Assembly (NCBI GenBank): GCA_965277495.1
Contig: OZ255824.1
Location: forward strand, 2,728,001 to 2,792,000
Origin: CAHJXG01 sp965277495
GTDB taxonomy: Bacteria; Pseudomonadota; Alphaproteobacteria; Acetobacterales; Acetobacteraceae
Reading direction: 5' to 3'
DNA: 64,000 nt
The stretch's first letter is position 1; the number at the start of each line of letters is the position of its first letter. The translations under genes were made by a program, and so were the position numbers. Shown one piece after another: positions 27,963-36,776 of this stretch. The notes beneath the pieces were generated by a model. It had not been told where the DNA came from. It ran no database searches and saw only the letters and a program-made list of their open reading frames with translations.

Positions 27963-29372
27963 ATGTCCGACGCCGAGATCGGCTTCCTGTCAGCCTCAGA
28001 ACTCGCGGCGCGCTACCGGGCCAAGTCGCTCTCCCCGGTCGAGGCCGTCGATGCGGTGCTGCGCCATGTCGGCCGGCAGGAGCCGGCGCTGAACGCCATG
28101 GCGCTGGTCACCGCCGATTTGGCGCGCACGGCGGCGCAGCAGGCGGAGGCGGCGATCATGCGCGGCGACGCGCGCAAGCTCGAAGGCGTGCCGGTCACGA
28201 TCAAGGACCTGCAGCAGACCAAAGGCATCCGCACCGAGATGGGCAGCCGGATGTTCGAGGGCCATGTCCCCGACGTCGACGCTCCCTGCGTCACCCGGCT
28301 GCGCGAGGCCGGCTGCATCATGATCGGCAAGACCACGGCGCCCGAGTTCGGCTGGAAGGGCGTGAGCCAGAGTCCGCTCACCGGGATCACGCACAACCCT
28401 TGGCGGCACGGGCTCAGCGCCGGCGGCTCGTCGAGCGGGGCCGGGGCGGGCGCCGCAGCGGGATACGGGCCGCTGCACCAGGGCGGCGACGGCGCGGGCT
28501 CGGTGCGCATCCCCGCGCATATGTGCGGCGTGTTCGGCATGAAGCCGACCCATGGGCGCGTGCCGAACTGGCCGATGTCCAACAACGACCTCGCGACCCA
28601 TATCGGCCCGATCACCCGGACCGTCACGGACGGCGCGTTGATGCTGGAGGCGATGGCCGGGCCGCACGTGTGGGACTACACCTCGCTCGAGGCGCCGCCG
28701 CAGGATTATGCGTCGCAATTGCCGGCCTCCATGCGCGGCCGGCGCATCGCGTTCAGTCCCGACCTCGGCCACGCCCGCGTCGACGGCGATGTGGCGGACT
28801 TGGTTGCCCGCGCGGTGGACGCATTCACCGAAATGGGCGCCACGGTCGAGCTGGTGACGCCGGCATGGGGGCCAACCGGTCCCGGGCTTTTCGACTATTT
28901 CTGGCCAGCGACCTTCTCCGGACGCCTGCGGTTCCTGCCGGAATGGGAGGACCGGCTCGACCCCGGCTTCGTCGCGATGATCAAGACGGCGAAGGACCTG
29001 AAGGTGCCGGAGTTCATGGTGATGCGCGAGCGCCGCTTCGCCTATTGCCAGTCGATCCACGAGTTCTTCCAGGACTGGGATTTCCTGCTGACGCCCGCCG
29101 TCAGCACGCCTGCCTTCCCCGCGCACCTGCTGCAGCCCGAGCACTGGCCGCAGCACCCGTGGGACGGGCTGTCCTGGGCGCAGTTCAGCTACCCGTTCAA
29201 CTGGGCGGGCAACCCGGCCGTCAGCGTGCCCTGCGGCTTCAGCCGGGACGGGCTGCCCGTCGGCCTGCAGGTCGTCGGACGCCGATTCGACGATCTCGGC
29301 GTGCTGCAGGCATCCTACGCCTTTGAACAGGCCCGCCCGTGGGCGGGGCGCCGCCCGCCGCTGGTTGCCTGA
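27963..29372 (+). CDS. Amidase (amidase-signature family), copy 2
   Basis: A 469-residue amidase-signature enzyme, clearly diverged from copy 1. The catalytic Lys is in GVPVTIKDLQQTKG, the Ser cluster in LSAGGSSSGAGAGAAAG, and the nucleophile region is GGDGAGSVRIPAHMCGVFGMKP. Here GDGAGS replaces the more usual GSDTGGS seen in copy 1, though the Ser is kept. The order GRAKSLSPVEAVDAVL at the N-terminus is typical. It starts after an AAAGGAG ribosome site, 22 bp before the binding-protein gene, likely in one operon with it. Confidence 0.9.
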   Translation: MSDAEIGFLSASELAARYRAKSLSPVEAVDAVLRHVGRQEPALNAMALVTADLARTAAQQAEAAIMRGDARKLEGVPVTIKDLQQTKGIRTEMGSRMFEGHVPDVDAPCVTRLREAGCIMIGKTTAPEFGWKGVSQSPLTGITHNPWRHGLSAGGSSSGAGAGAAAGYGPLHQGGDGAGSVRIPAHMCGVFGMKPTHGRVPNWPMSNNDLATHIGPITRTVTDGALMLEAMAGPHVWDYTSLEAPPQDYASQLPASMRGRRIAFSPDLGHARVDGDVADLVARAVDAFTEMGATVELVTPAWGPTGPGLFDYFWPATFSGRLRFLPEWEDRLDPGFVAMIKTAKDLKVPEFMVMRERRFAYCQSIHEFFQDWDFLLTPAVSTPAFPAHLLQPEHWPQHPWDGLSWAQFSYPFNWAGNPAVSVPCGFSRDGLPVGLQVVGRRFDDLGVLQASYAFEQARPWAGRRPPLVA

Positions 29373-29394
29373 CCCACGAACAAGGAGAGCGAAC

Positions 29395-30978
29395 ATGCAG
29401 CGCCGTGAGCTTTTGACCTCGACCATTGGCGCCGCCGCCGCTCTCGCGCTGCCCAACATCGCCGCCGCGCAGGGCAAAACCACGGTGCATTTCGTGCCGC
29501 AAGCCGACCTCGCGCTGCTGGACCCCGTGTTCAACACGGCGCTGGTGACGCGCAACCACGGTTTCCTGGTCTATGACCAGCTCTATGGCCTGGACGACAG
29601 CCTCGCTCCGCAGCCGCAGATGGTCGAGGGGCACGTGGTCGAGGATGGCGGCCTGACCTGGCGGATGACGCTGCGCGAGGGCATGACGTTCCATGACGGC
29701 ACGCCGGTGCTGGCCCGCGACGCCATCGCGAGCATCCGGCGCTGGGGCCGCAACGACCCGTTCGGGCAGAACGTGCTCGCGGTCACCAACGAGATGTCGG
29801 CGGCGTCGGACCGCGTGATCGTGTTCCGACTGAAAAAGCCGTTCCCGCTGCTGCCGGCCGCGTTGGCGAAACCGTCGTCCTATTGCCCCGTGCTGCCCGA
29901 ACGGCTGGCGAAGACGCCGGCCAACCAGCAGGTGACGGACACCACCGGCAGCGGCCCGTTCCGTTTTCTGCCCGACGAGCGCGTCGCCGGGTCGCGCGCG
30001 GTGTATGAGAAATTCGCCAACTACGTGCCCCGGCCCGGCGGCACGCCGAGCTTCGCGGCGGGTCCGAAGATCGCCTACATCGACCGGGTCGAGTGGCACA
30101 CCATCCCCGACGCCGCCACCGCCGCCGCCGCGCTGCAACAGGGCGAGGTCGATTGGTGGGAGCAGCCGACGGCGGACCTGCTGCCGCTGCTGCGCAAGTC
30201 GCGCGACATCGTGGTCGAGTCGAAGGAGAAGGGCGGGTTCATGAGCATGATCCGCTTCAACCACCTCGTGCCGCCGTTCGACAACCCGGCCATCCGCCGC
30301 GCCTTCTTCCCCGGCATCAAGCAGGCCGACTACATGCAGGCGGTCATGGGCGAGAACCGCGATTTATGGAACGACCGCTGCGGCTTCTTCCTGCCCGGCG
30401 GCCCGCTCTCGACGGAGGCGGGGCTCGATGTAATGGACGGCGCCCCGGATTTCGACCGCGTGAAGGCGAACCTTCAGGCCGCGGGTTACAAGGGCGAGCG
30501 GGTCGTCTTCGTGGTGCCGACCGACCTTCCGTCGCTCAACGCCATGAGCGAGGTGGCGGCCGACATGTTCCGCCGGATCGGAATCAACCTGGACTACCAG
30601 GCGTCCGACTGGGGCTCGGTCGCGCCGCGGCTCGCCAACAAGGAGGGGCTGGACAAGGGCGGCTGGAGCGTCTGGTGCAACAACATCCCCGGCATCATCG
30701 CCGTGACGCCGGCGACGCAGTCCTATACCCGCGGCATCGGACGCGCGGGCACCTTCGGCTGGCCGGAGTCGGCGAAGCTCGAGGCGTTGCGCAACGAGTT
30801 TTTGGACGCGCAGACGCTCGATGAGCAGAAGCGGATCACCCGGGACCTGCAGCTCCAGGCGTTCCAGGACGTGCCTTATGTCCCGCTCGGCGCCTATAGC
30901 CAGCCCTTCGCTTACCGGCGCAGCATCACCGGCATGCTCAACAGCTTTCCGGTGTTCTACAACATCAAGAAGGGTTGA
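29395..30978 (+). CDS. Peptide-type ABC substrate-binding protein (orphan)
   Basis: A 527-residue family-5 extracellular binding protein with an N-terminal export signal containing RRELLTS and ending AAAQG (possible Tat-like signal). Landmarks are LREGMTFHDGTPVLARDAIASIRRWGRND and NPAIRRAFFPGIKQADYMQAVMGE. ATG 29395 follows AAGGAGA with good spacing. No permease or ATPase gene is linked, so it probably feeds a transporter encoded elsewhere. Its 3' end overlaps the convergent acylase gene by 14 bp. Confidence 0.9.
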   Translation: MQRRELLTSTIGAAAALALPNIAAAQGKTTVHFVPQADLALLDPVFNTALVTRNHGFLVYDQLYGLDDSLAPQPQMVEGHVVEDGGLTWRMTLREGMTFHDGTPVLARDAIASIRRWGRNDPFGQNVLAVTNEMSAASDRVIVFRLKKPFPLLPAALAKPSSYCPVLPERLAKTPANQQVTDTTGSGPFRFLPDERVAGSRAVYEKFANYVPRPGGTPSFAAGPKIAYIDRVEWHTIPDAATAAAALQQGEVDWWEQPTADLLPLLRKSRDIVVESKEKGGFMSMIRFNHLVPPFDNPAIRRAFFPGIKQADYMQAVMGENRDLWNDRCGFFLPGGPLSTEAGLDVMDGAPDFDRVKANLQAAGYKGERVVFVVPTDLPSLNAMSEVAADMFRRIGINLDYQASDWGSVAPRLANKEGLDKGGWSVWCNNIPGIIAVTPATQSYTRGIGRAGTFGWPESAKLEALRNEFLDAQTLDEQKRITRDLQLQAFQDVPYVPLGAYSQPFAYRRSITGMLNSFPVFYNIKKG

Positions 30979-33292
30979 GAACCGGCAGGAGCCGTTGGGT
31001 GTCCCTTGCCTCTCCCGCGATGCCAGCCCAGCCGTAGCGCATCGGCACCATGCGGCAGGCGCTCCAGGGTGGGTTCTGGTCGGCGTAGTGCGCGCTGCCT
31101 GGATGCCCGGACGCGCCGTGGAACGCCACCCACTGGCTGTTGTCCCAGGCGCCGACATCGAAGACATAGCGCGACAGCGCGCCATAGGTGGCAGCAGGTC
31201 CCGCGGCCGGGATCAGGCCGGTCGCCAGCACGGTGTCGCTATCGCCGCCGATCGGCAGGGACGGCGGATCGAGCAACCCGGCAGCCTCGGGGAAGCTGGT
31301 CGACAACGGATGCGTGAACCGCGGGCGGTGCGCCTCGCCCCATGGCCCGTGCCTGGGTCCTGCCGCAGCCTCCGCCAGCGCGGCTGCCAGCGCCTGGTCC
31401 CAGCCCCAGCCGTCCAGCAGCGCCGCATCCTCCGCGCGCATCAGGGTCGGCAGCGCCCACCAAAGCTGGCCCTGCGGCGATAGGCCCGAAGGGACTGCCG
31501 CCCAGGGATGCATGGCTGCGCCGTCAAGGCCGCTGCGCCGCGCCAGGATTGCCGTGAGCGCCCGGCGCAAGGCGACGTAGCCGGCGGCAGCGGCGGACCC
31601 GGCGTCCATGCGCCCATGCCAATCCAGCAGCAGCGAGCGCAAAGCGGCCTGGTCCGGATCGACGGGCGTCGGCATCGCAGCCAACCGGGCTTGGAACAAC
31701 GCCGCGTTGGCGGACAGCGTATCGGCGTGCAGCGTAGCCGCGTCCTCGACCCGGAACGGCGACAACTCCCGAAGTAAGGCGAGGATGCGGTTGGCCCGAT
31801 ACGGCGGATGGCAGTCGGTGCAGAGGTAGTCCGGGTGGCCGTCAGCCACGACGCGGTTGTTGGCGGTGACAATGATGCCATCCGCCGGGTCGATGACGCG
31901 CGGCATGTCCTCGATCCAACCCTGCCATTCATGCGCGCCGGTCCAGCCCGGCACCGGCAGCCAGCCGTTCGCCCGTGTCCGCCGGGGCACGCGGGCGCGG
32001 ACCAAGTGGCCGATGCTGCCCGACACGTCGCCCGCGGCCAGGTTGTGATCGATCAGTCCCCAGCCGCGCGTCGCCTCGAACAGGGCAGCGACCGATCCAG
32101 CGCTGGCCATGCGCGGCAGGCAGTCGAAGGACAGGTCGGTTTCCGCGAACTGCACCGAGCGCAAGGCCAGCGCCACCCCGGATCGCGGGTCGCCGGCGAT
32201 GACCGGGCCGTGCCGCGTCTCGACGATGTCGAAGCTCCGCGATGGGCCGCCTCGCACGGCCACGGTGTCGGTGCGCGTGTGAACTGGCTCCCACGCCGAC
32301 CCGAAGCGTGCGGCGCCGCCGGTCGGGTCGAAGCGTTCCAGGAACAAGTCATGGATGTCCATGAAGGCGTGGGTGACGCAATAGGCGACCTGGCCGTTAT
32401 GGGCGAAATGCGGGAAGCCCGGCACGCCGGGAACCGTGAGGCCGATCATGTCGAACGTGTCGCAGGCGAGGTGCGCCTGGGCATACAAGCCCGGAATTTC
32501 GAACACGCGGTGCGGGTCGCCCGCAAGGATCGGCCGTCCGGTGGCGGTGCGGCCCGGCGCGACTGCCCAGTTGTTGCTGCCGCCTCCGGTTTCGTCGCCT
32601 CCGGTTTCGGCGCCCATGGCGCGCAGCAGCGCCTCGACCGCAGGGCCGAGCGCCGTGAGGTCGGCTGCCCATCGTGCTGCCGAGACGCCGGGTGGAATGC
32701 ATAGCAGGTCCCGCCCGGCATCGTCGTAGCGAAGCTTCATGGCGTTCTCGGCCCCGACCACCGGAAGCGCCAGCGCGCGCCACAGCTTGAACCAGACCGA
32801 CCCCATCAACAGGCCCAGGCGGCGCATCACGGCGATGCTGTGCCAAGGCTCCCACGGTTCAGGCTTGGCATCGAGAAGGCTGTATTCGACCGGCGACGGC
32901 TCGCTCGAACCGATGAACGCATTCACCCCGGCGGCATAGGACACGAGCATCGCCGTCGCCTCCGCGCCCAGGGCGGCGTAGTCGCGCCGGCACGCCGACA
33001 CCATGCCGAGGCGCCGGACCAGGATGTCGCTCTCGGCGGCCTCCACGCCCAGCCATTCGGCCGCACGGCCGAGCGCCTTGCGCCGGGTCAGGTCCATTTG
33101 GAACAACCGGTCCTGCGCGTGCACGAACCCCAAGGCGAAATAGGCGTCGCCGCAATCCTTGGCCCTGATATGCGGGATGCCCCACTCGTCCCGGTGCACG
33201 ACGGCCGGCGCGGCGAGCCCGGGCACGTGCAGTTCGCCCGACAGTGCGGGCAGGGCCGCGAGCAACCCTGCAGCGTTGAGGCTGGGTGGCAT
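30965..33292 (-). CDS. Penicillin acylase-family Ntn hydrolase
   Basis: A 775-residue precursor of the penicillin acylase/N-acyl-homoserine lactone acylase superfamily. The N-terminal (alpha-chain) block is VVHRDEWGIPHIRAKDCGDAYFALGFVHAQDRLFQMD. The autoprocessing nucleophile would be Ser239 in GGGSNNWAVAPGRTATG, followed by PILAGDPHR and the beta-chain. Unlike secreted relatives it has no convincing signal peptide from ATG 33292; a longer frame to 33355 also lacks one. It cleaves an amide, perhaps an N-acyl group; substrate unknown. Convergent with the binding-protein gene. Confidence 0.88.
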   Translation of the reverse strand: MPPSLNAAGLLAALPALSGELHVPGLAAPAVVHRDEWGIPHIRAKDCGDAYFALGFVHAQDRLFQMDLTRRKALGRAAEWLGVEAAESDILVRRLGMVSACRRDYAALGAEATAMLVSYAAGVNAFIGSSEPSPVEYSLLDAKPEPWEPWHSIAVMRRLGLLMGSVWFKLWRALALPVVGAENAMKLRYDDAGRDLLCIPPGVSAARWAADLTALGPAVEALLRAMGAETGGDETGGGSNNWAVAPGRTATGRPILAGDPHRVFEIPGLYAQAHLACDTFDMIGLTVPGVPGFPHFAHNGQVAYCVTHAFMDIHDLFLERFDPTGGAARFGSAWEPVHTRTDTVAVRGGPSRSFDIVETRHGPVIAGDPRSGVALALRSVQFAETDLSFDCLPRMASAGSVAALFEATRGWGLIDHNLAAGDVSGSIGHLVRARVPRRTRANGWLPVPGWTGAHEWQGWIEDMPRVIDPADGIIVTANNRVVADGHPDYLCTDCHPPYRANRILALLRELSPFRVEDAATLHADTLSANAALFQARLAAMPTPVDPDQAALRSLLLDWHGRMDAGSAAAAGYVALRRALTAILARRSGLDGAAMHPWAAVPSGLSPQGQLWWALPTLMRAEDAALLDGWGWDQALAAALAEAAAGPRHGPWGEAHRPRFTHPLSTSFPEAAGLLDPPSLPIGGDSDTVLATGLIPAAGPAATYGALSRYVFDVGAWDNSQWVAFHGASGHPGSAHYADQNPPWSACRMVPMRYGWAGIAGEARDTQRLLPVLNPS

Positions 33293-33405
33293 GGGACGGA
33301 TCTTTCGCGCTGGTGATGGCAAGACTGGAACGTGCGTGTGAGGATGTCGACGCACGAACCGGACCCGCCTTCAACGACGCCTTGCAAATTGGGGAGCCTC
33401 GCAGA

Positions 33406-34647
33406 ATGGACAGCCCTGCCCAACCGCTCAGCGGCCCGATCGACACGGGGCTGCGCGCCCGCGCCAGCCAGGTCATTCCCGGCGGGCTGTGGGGCCACCT
33501 GAACGCGGCCAACCTGCCGGCGGGCTACCCGCAGTATTTCGCCTCCGCCGACGGTTGCCGATTGCGCGACGCCGATGGCCGGGAGTTCGTGGACCTGATG
33601 TGCTCCTGGGGTCCCATCGTGCTGGGCCACCGTCATCCGGAGGTCGAGGCGGCGGCCCGGCGGCAGGCGGACCGGGGCGACTGCATGAACGGCCCCGGCC
33701 CCGTGCTGGTCGAACTGGCGGAGCTGTTCGTCGCCATGGTGCCGCACGCCGACTGGTGCCTGTTCGCCAAGAACGGCGCCGACGCGACCACGGCCTGCGT
33801 GACCATCGCGCGGGCGGAAACCGGGCGCCGCAAGGTGCTGGTGGCGCGCGGCAGCTATCATGGCGCAGTGCCGTGGTGTTCGCCCTCGCTCGCCGGCGTC
33901 ACCGCGGAGGACAGGGCGCACCTGCTCGGCTTCCGCTACAACGATATCGCCAGCCTGGATGCTGCGGCGGCCGAGGCGGGCGGCGACCTGGCCGCGGTGA
34001 TCGTCACCGCGTTCCGTCACGATTTCGGCCTCGACCAGGAGCTGCCGGCGCCAGCGTTCGCCCGGCACGTCCGCGCGCTGTGCGACGCGGCGGGGGCGGC
34101 GCTGATCGTGGACGACGTGCGCGCCGGGCTGCGGCTCGATTTGGGCGGGTCGTGGGAAACGGTCGGCGTCCGGCCCGACCTTTCGGCCTGGAGCAAGGCG
34201 ATCGCCAACGGCCACGCCCTGGCGGCGGTGACCGGGGGCGAGCGGTTCCGCCTGGCTGCTGCCCGGGTTTACACGACCGGGTCGTTCTGGTGCGGCGCCG
34301 TTGCCATGGCGGCGGCCGTCGCGACGCTCACGGAGCTGCGGCGGATCGACGGGCCCGCGCATATGCGGGCGATGGGCCAGCGCTTGCGGGATGGCCTCGA
34401 CGCCCTCGCTGCCCGATACGGGGTCGGCATCCGCCAGTCGGGGCCGGCGCAGATGCCGACGCTGCTGTTCGAGGGGGATCACGACTGGCGGCTCGGGTCG
34501 GCTTTCTGCAGCGAAGCCTTGCGGCACGGGGCCTACTTCCACCCCAAGCACAACATGTTCCTGTCCTGCGCCCACTCCGCCCGGGACATCGATGCGGCGC
34601 TTGATGCCGCCGAGACCGGCTTCCGCGCCGTGGCCGGGATGGGCTAG
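33406..34647 (+). CDS. Class III PLP-dependent aminotransferase/aminomutase-like enzyme
   Basis: A 413-residue fold-type I enzyme resembling glutamate-1-semialdehyde aminomutase relatives: GGLWGHLNAANLPAGYPQYF, DLMCSWGPIVLGHRHPEV, FAKNGADATTACVTIARA, and the PLP lysine Lys264 in LSAWSKAIANGHALAAV. The cofactor Asp is in LIVDDVRAG. Start ATG 33406 follows GGGGAG; the longer frame from 33286 overlaps the divergent acylase start. It may transaminate an amine released by the amidases or acylase, an inference from context. Confidence 0.88.
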   Translation: MDSPAQPLSGPIDTGLRARASQVIPGGLWGHLNAANLPAGYPQYFASADGCRLRDADGREFVDLMCSWGPIVLGHRHPEVEAAARRQADRGDCMNGPGPVLVELAELFVAMVPHADWCLFAKNGADATTACVTIARAETGRRKVLVARGSYHGAVPWCSPSLAGVTAEDRAHLLGFRYNDIASLDAAAAEAGGDLAAVIVTAFRHDFGLDQELPAPAFARHVRALCDAAGAALIVDDVRAGLRLDLGGSWETVGVRPDLSAWSKAIANGHALAAVTGGERFRLAAARVYTTGSFWCGAVAMAAAVATLTELRRIDGPAHMRAMGQRLRDGLDALAARYGVGIRQSGPAQMPTLLFEGDHDWRLGSAFCSEALRHGAYFHPKHNMFLSCAHSARDIDAALDAAETGFRAVAGMG

Positions 34648-34660
34648 CCTACCCCCGCGC

Positions 34661-34903
34661 TCACGCTTCGTCCGGCACCTGCCCGAACTCACCGAGAAAC
34701 TCTGGCGGGCCGAACTCGTCCGCCTCGCCGTCATGGAGCACCCGGACGACCCGCGCGCCAACGATCGAGCCGCCGGCCAGCGCCTTTTCCGCCCGCCGTA
34801 CTCCCTCTTCGGCCGTGCGGCAGACAATGGGGATGCCGGGCTTCAGCGCCCCGCGCGCACCGGTCACGTAGGGCTGGTAGATGATTTGCGCTGTGGCCGG
34901 CAT
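34661..34903 (-). CDS. Conserved small hypothetical protein
   Basis: An 80-residue protein, MPATAQIIYQPYVTG, with the pattern of small alphaproteobacterial proteins that begin with a beta strand, then KPGIPIVCRTAEEGVRRAEKAL and end in EFGQVPDEA. It has no signal sequence. It is convergent with the aminotransferase gene 13 bp away. Function is unknown. Confidence 0.65.
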   Translation of the reverse strand: MPATAQIIYQPYVTGARGALKPGIPIVCRTAEEGVRRAEKALAGGSIVGARVVRVLHDGEADEFGPPEFLGEFGQVPDEA

Positions 34904-35074
34904 GGCTGTGGGTCTTTCGAGGGAGGTTATGGCGGCATAACGCCCGGCAACGGCACGGGCAGCGCCGCCTTGCGTTGTGAAAGCCGGTCCTGATACAAGA
35001 TCGAAATGACATCGATCGGGACGGCGCTGCCGCATAACGGGACATCTCCATGCCAGTTCGAAAGACATTGCAAT

Positions 35075-35461
35075 ATGCATGACCGGGCTTCCTCTTTGCC
35101 GCTGGCAGTTGCGCTGGCCGCCATACTTCAATTGGCGCTGGCGGCATCGGCGCAGGCATTTCCTGGCCAGGGTCAGGCCGATAGCCCCAATGGACGCGCA
35201 CCTTACCAGGCGGTCGCCGAACAAAGCGGGCCGAACTGTCCGGGGCTGCGTGAGAGCCTATATGGGCCAAAATCCAGGTGCATCGCCCGTTTCAGCCCTG
35301 GCGCGCAAGCTCCGCGGGACTATTCGGAGGCTGCCTGCTCTGAAATCGACCTCAGGATGAAGGCCTGCGGCGTTCCGATCCCGAAAATGCCGAAAGGGCT
35401 TACGCCGGCCGAACTGCGTGAACAGGATCGTGCACGGCAGATCGAAACGCGCAAACCCTGA
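35075..35461 (+). CDS. Secreted hypothetical protein with four cysteines
   Basis: A 128-residue protein. The signal peptide is clear (LPLAVALAAILQLALAASAQA). The mature part has four Cys (CPGLRESLYGPKSRC, then two more around ACSEIDLRMKAC) that could form two disulfides, and a charged C-terminus. ATG 35075 was chosen because it starts the signal peptide; an upstream in-frame ATG at 35006 gives an unlikely polar leader. Not recognised. The 171 bp upstream show no clear promoter. Confidence 0.55.
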   Translation: MHDRASSLPLAVALAAILQLALAASAQAFPGQGQADSPNGRAPYQAVAEQSGPNCPGLRESLYGPKSRCIARFSPGAQAPRDYSEAACSEIDLRMKACGVPIPKMPKGLTPAELREQDRARQIETRKP

Positions 35462-35532
35462 ACGAGCACACGGCCGCCCGCCGCTCCGGCGCCATCGACA
35501 ATCCTCCCCCATAACGGCGTTGCGCCTCGCCG

Positions 35533-36639
35533 CTACCCCAGCCCAAGCGCAAGCTGCGCCGGGGCAGGGCGGACCCCAGCCTGCAGGTTCGACAGCGTGA
35601 CCCCGAGCAGGCGCACCCCGCGCGGCGGCGGGAACAACGGACGCAGCAATTCGAGGCTGATCCGCTCGAGCGCCGCCTGCGTCGCGACCGGTTCGGCGCA
35701 GGACCGTCCGCGGGTGAGCAGTTGGAAGTCGGCGTGCTTCAACTTGACCGTCACGGTGCGCCCGGCGTGCCCGCCCCGGCTGCACGCGTCCCAAACCTTG
35801 GCGAACACCGGCGCCAATGCCGACGTGACCTCGTCCCAATGCAGCAGGTCGCGCTCGAAGGTGGTCTCGGCCCCGACCGACTTGCGCACCCGGTCGGCCT
35901 GCACCGGGCGATCGTCGACGCCGCGGGCCACCCCGTAAAGGTAGTCGCCCGACTTGCCGAAATGCTCGGCCAGGAACGCGCGCGACTGCTGGCGCAGGTC
36001 GAGCCCGGTGTGGATGCCGAGCGCCTGCATCCGGGCCGCGGTGACCGGGCCGATGCCGTGGAACTTGCCGACCGGCAGCGTCTCCACGAAGCCCGGCCCC
36101 ATGCGCGGGGTGATGACGAACAAGCCGTCCGGCTTGCGGTGGTCGGACGCGAGCTTGGCCAGGAACTTGTTGTACGACACGCCGGCCGATGCGGTCAGGC
36201 CGGTTTCCTGCCGGATCGCCGCCCGAATCTCGGCAGCGATGGCGGTCGCCGAGCCACGATCCAGCAGGGGCGTCGTCACGTCGAGATAAGCCTCGTCCAG
36301 CGAGAGCGGCTGGATGGCGGCGGTGTAGCGGGCAAAGATGGCGTGGACCTGCTGCGACACCGCCTTGTAGACGTCGAACCGCGGGCGGACGAACACCAAG
36401 GCCGGGCAGCGCCGCCGGGCGATGACGGAGGGCATGGCCGAATACACCCCGAACCGGCGCGCCTCATAGCTTGCGGCTGCGACCACGCCGCGCTCGCGGG
36501 AGCCGCCGACCGCCAGCGGCACGCCACGCAGGCTCGGGTCGTCGCGCTGCTCCACGGAGGCATAGAACGCATCCATGTCGACGTGGATGATGCGGCGTTG
36601 CACAGGGATCGGGTCAACCTGGTCGGGGTCGGGCGGCAT
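35533..36639 (-). CDS. dinB: DNA polymerase IV
   Basis: A 368-residue Y-family translesion polymerase. Catalytic acidic residues are in IIHVDMDAFYASVEQRDDP and LSLDEAYLDVT; the family motif SYEARRFGVYSAMPS and the thumb/little-finger regions are present. The C-terminus ends AQLALGLG, resembling a beta-clamp-binding motif. The ORF is complete and of normal length. No LexA-type site was recognised upstream. Confidence 0.94.
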   Translation of the reverse strand: MPPDPDQVDPIPVQRRIIHVDMDAFYASVEQRDDPSLRGVPLAVGGSRERGVVAAASYEARRFGVYSAMPSVIARRRCPALVFVRPRFDVYKAVSQQVHAIFARYTAAIQPLSLDEAYLDVTTPLLDRGSATAIAAEIRAAIRQETGLTASAGVSYNKFLAKLASDHRKPDGLFVITPRMGPGFVETLPVGKFHGIGPVTAARMQALGIHTGLDLRQQSRAFLAEHFGKSGDYLYGVARGVDDRPVQADRVRKSVGAETTFERDLLHWDEVTSALAPVFAKVWDACSRGGHAGRTVTVKLKHADFQLLTRGRSCAEPVATQAALERISLELLRPLFPPPRGVRLLGVTLSNLQAGVRPAPAQLALGLG

Positions 36640-36776
36640 ACGGCAGGGATGCTAGCACGAAGCGCTGTGTTTTAGAACAAAGCAGGACCTGCCTCGCGTG
36701 AAAGCATGGCGCGCATGACCTGAACGGCGCATGGCATAATTCATGCACTATTTGCCCCATCATAGGGGAGAAGCAG

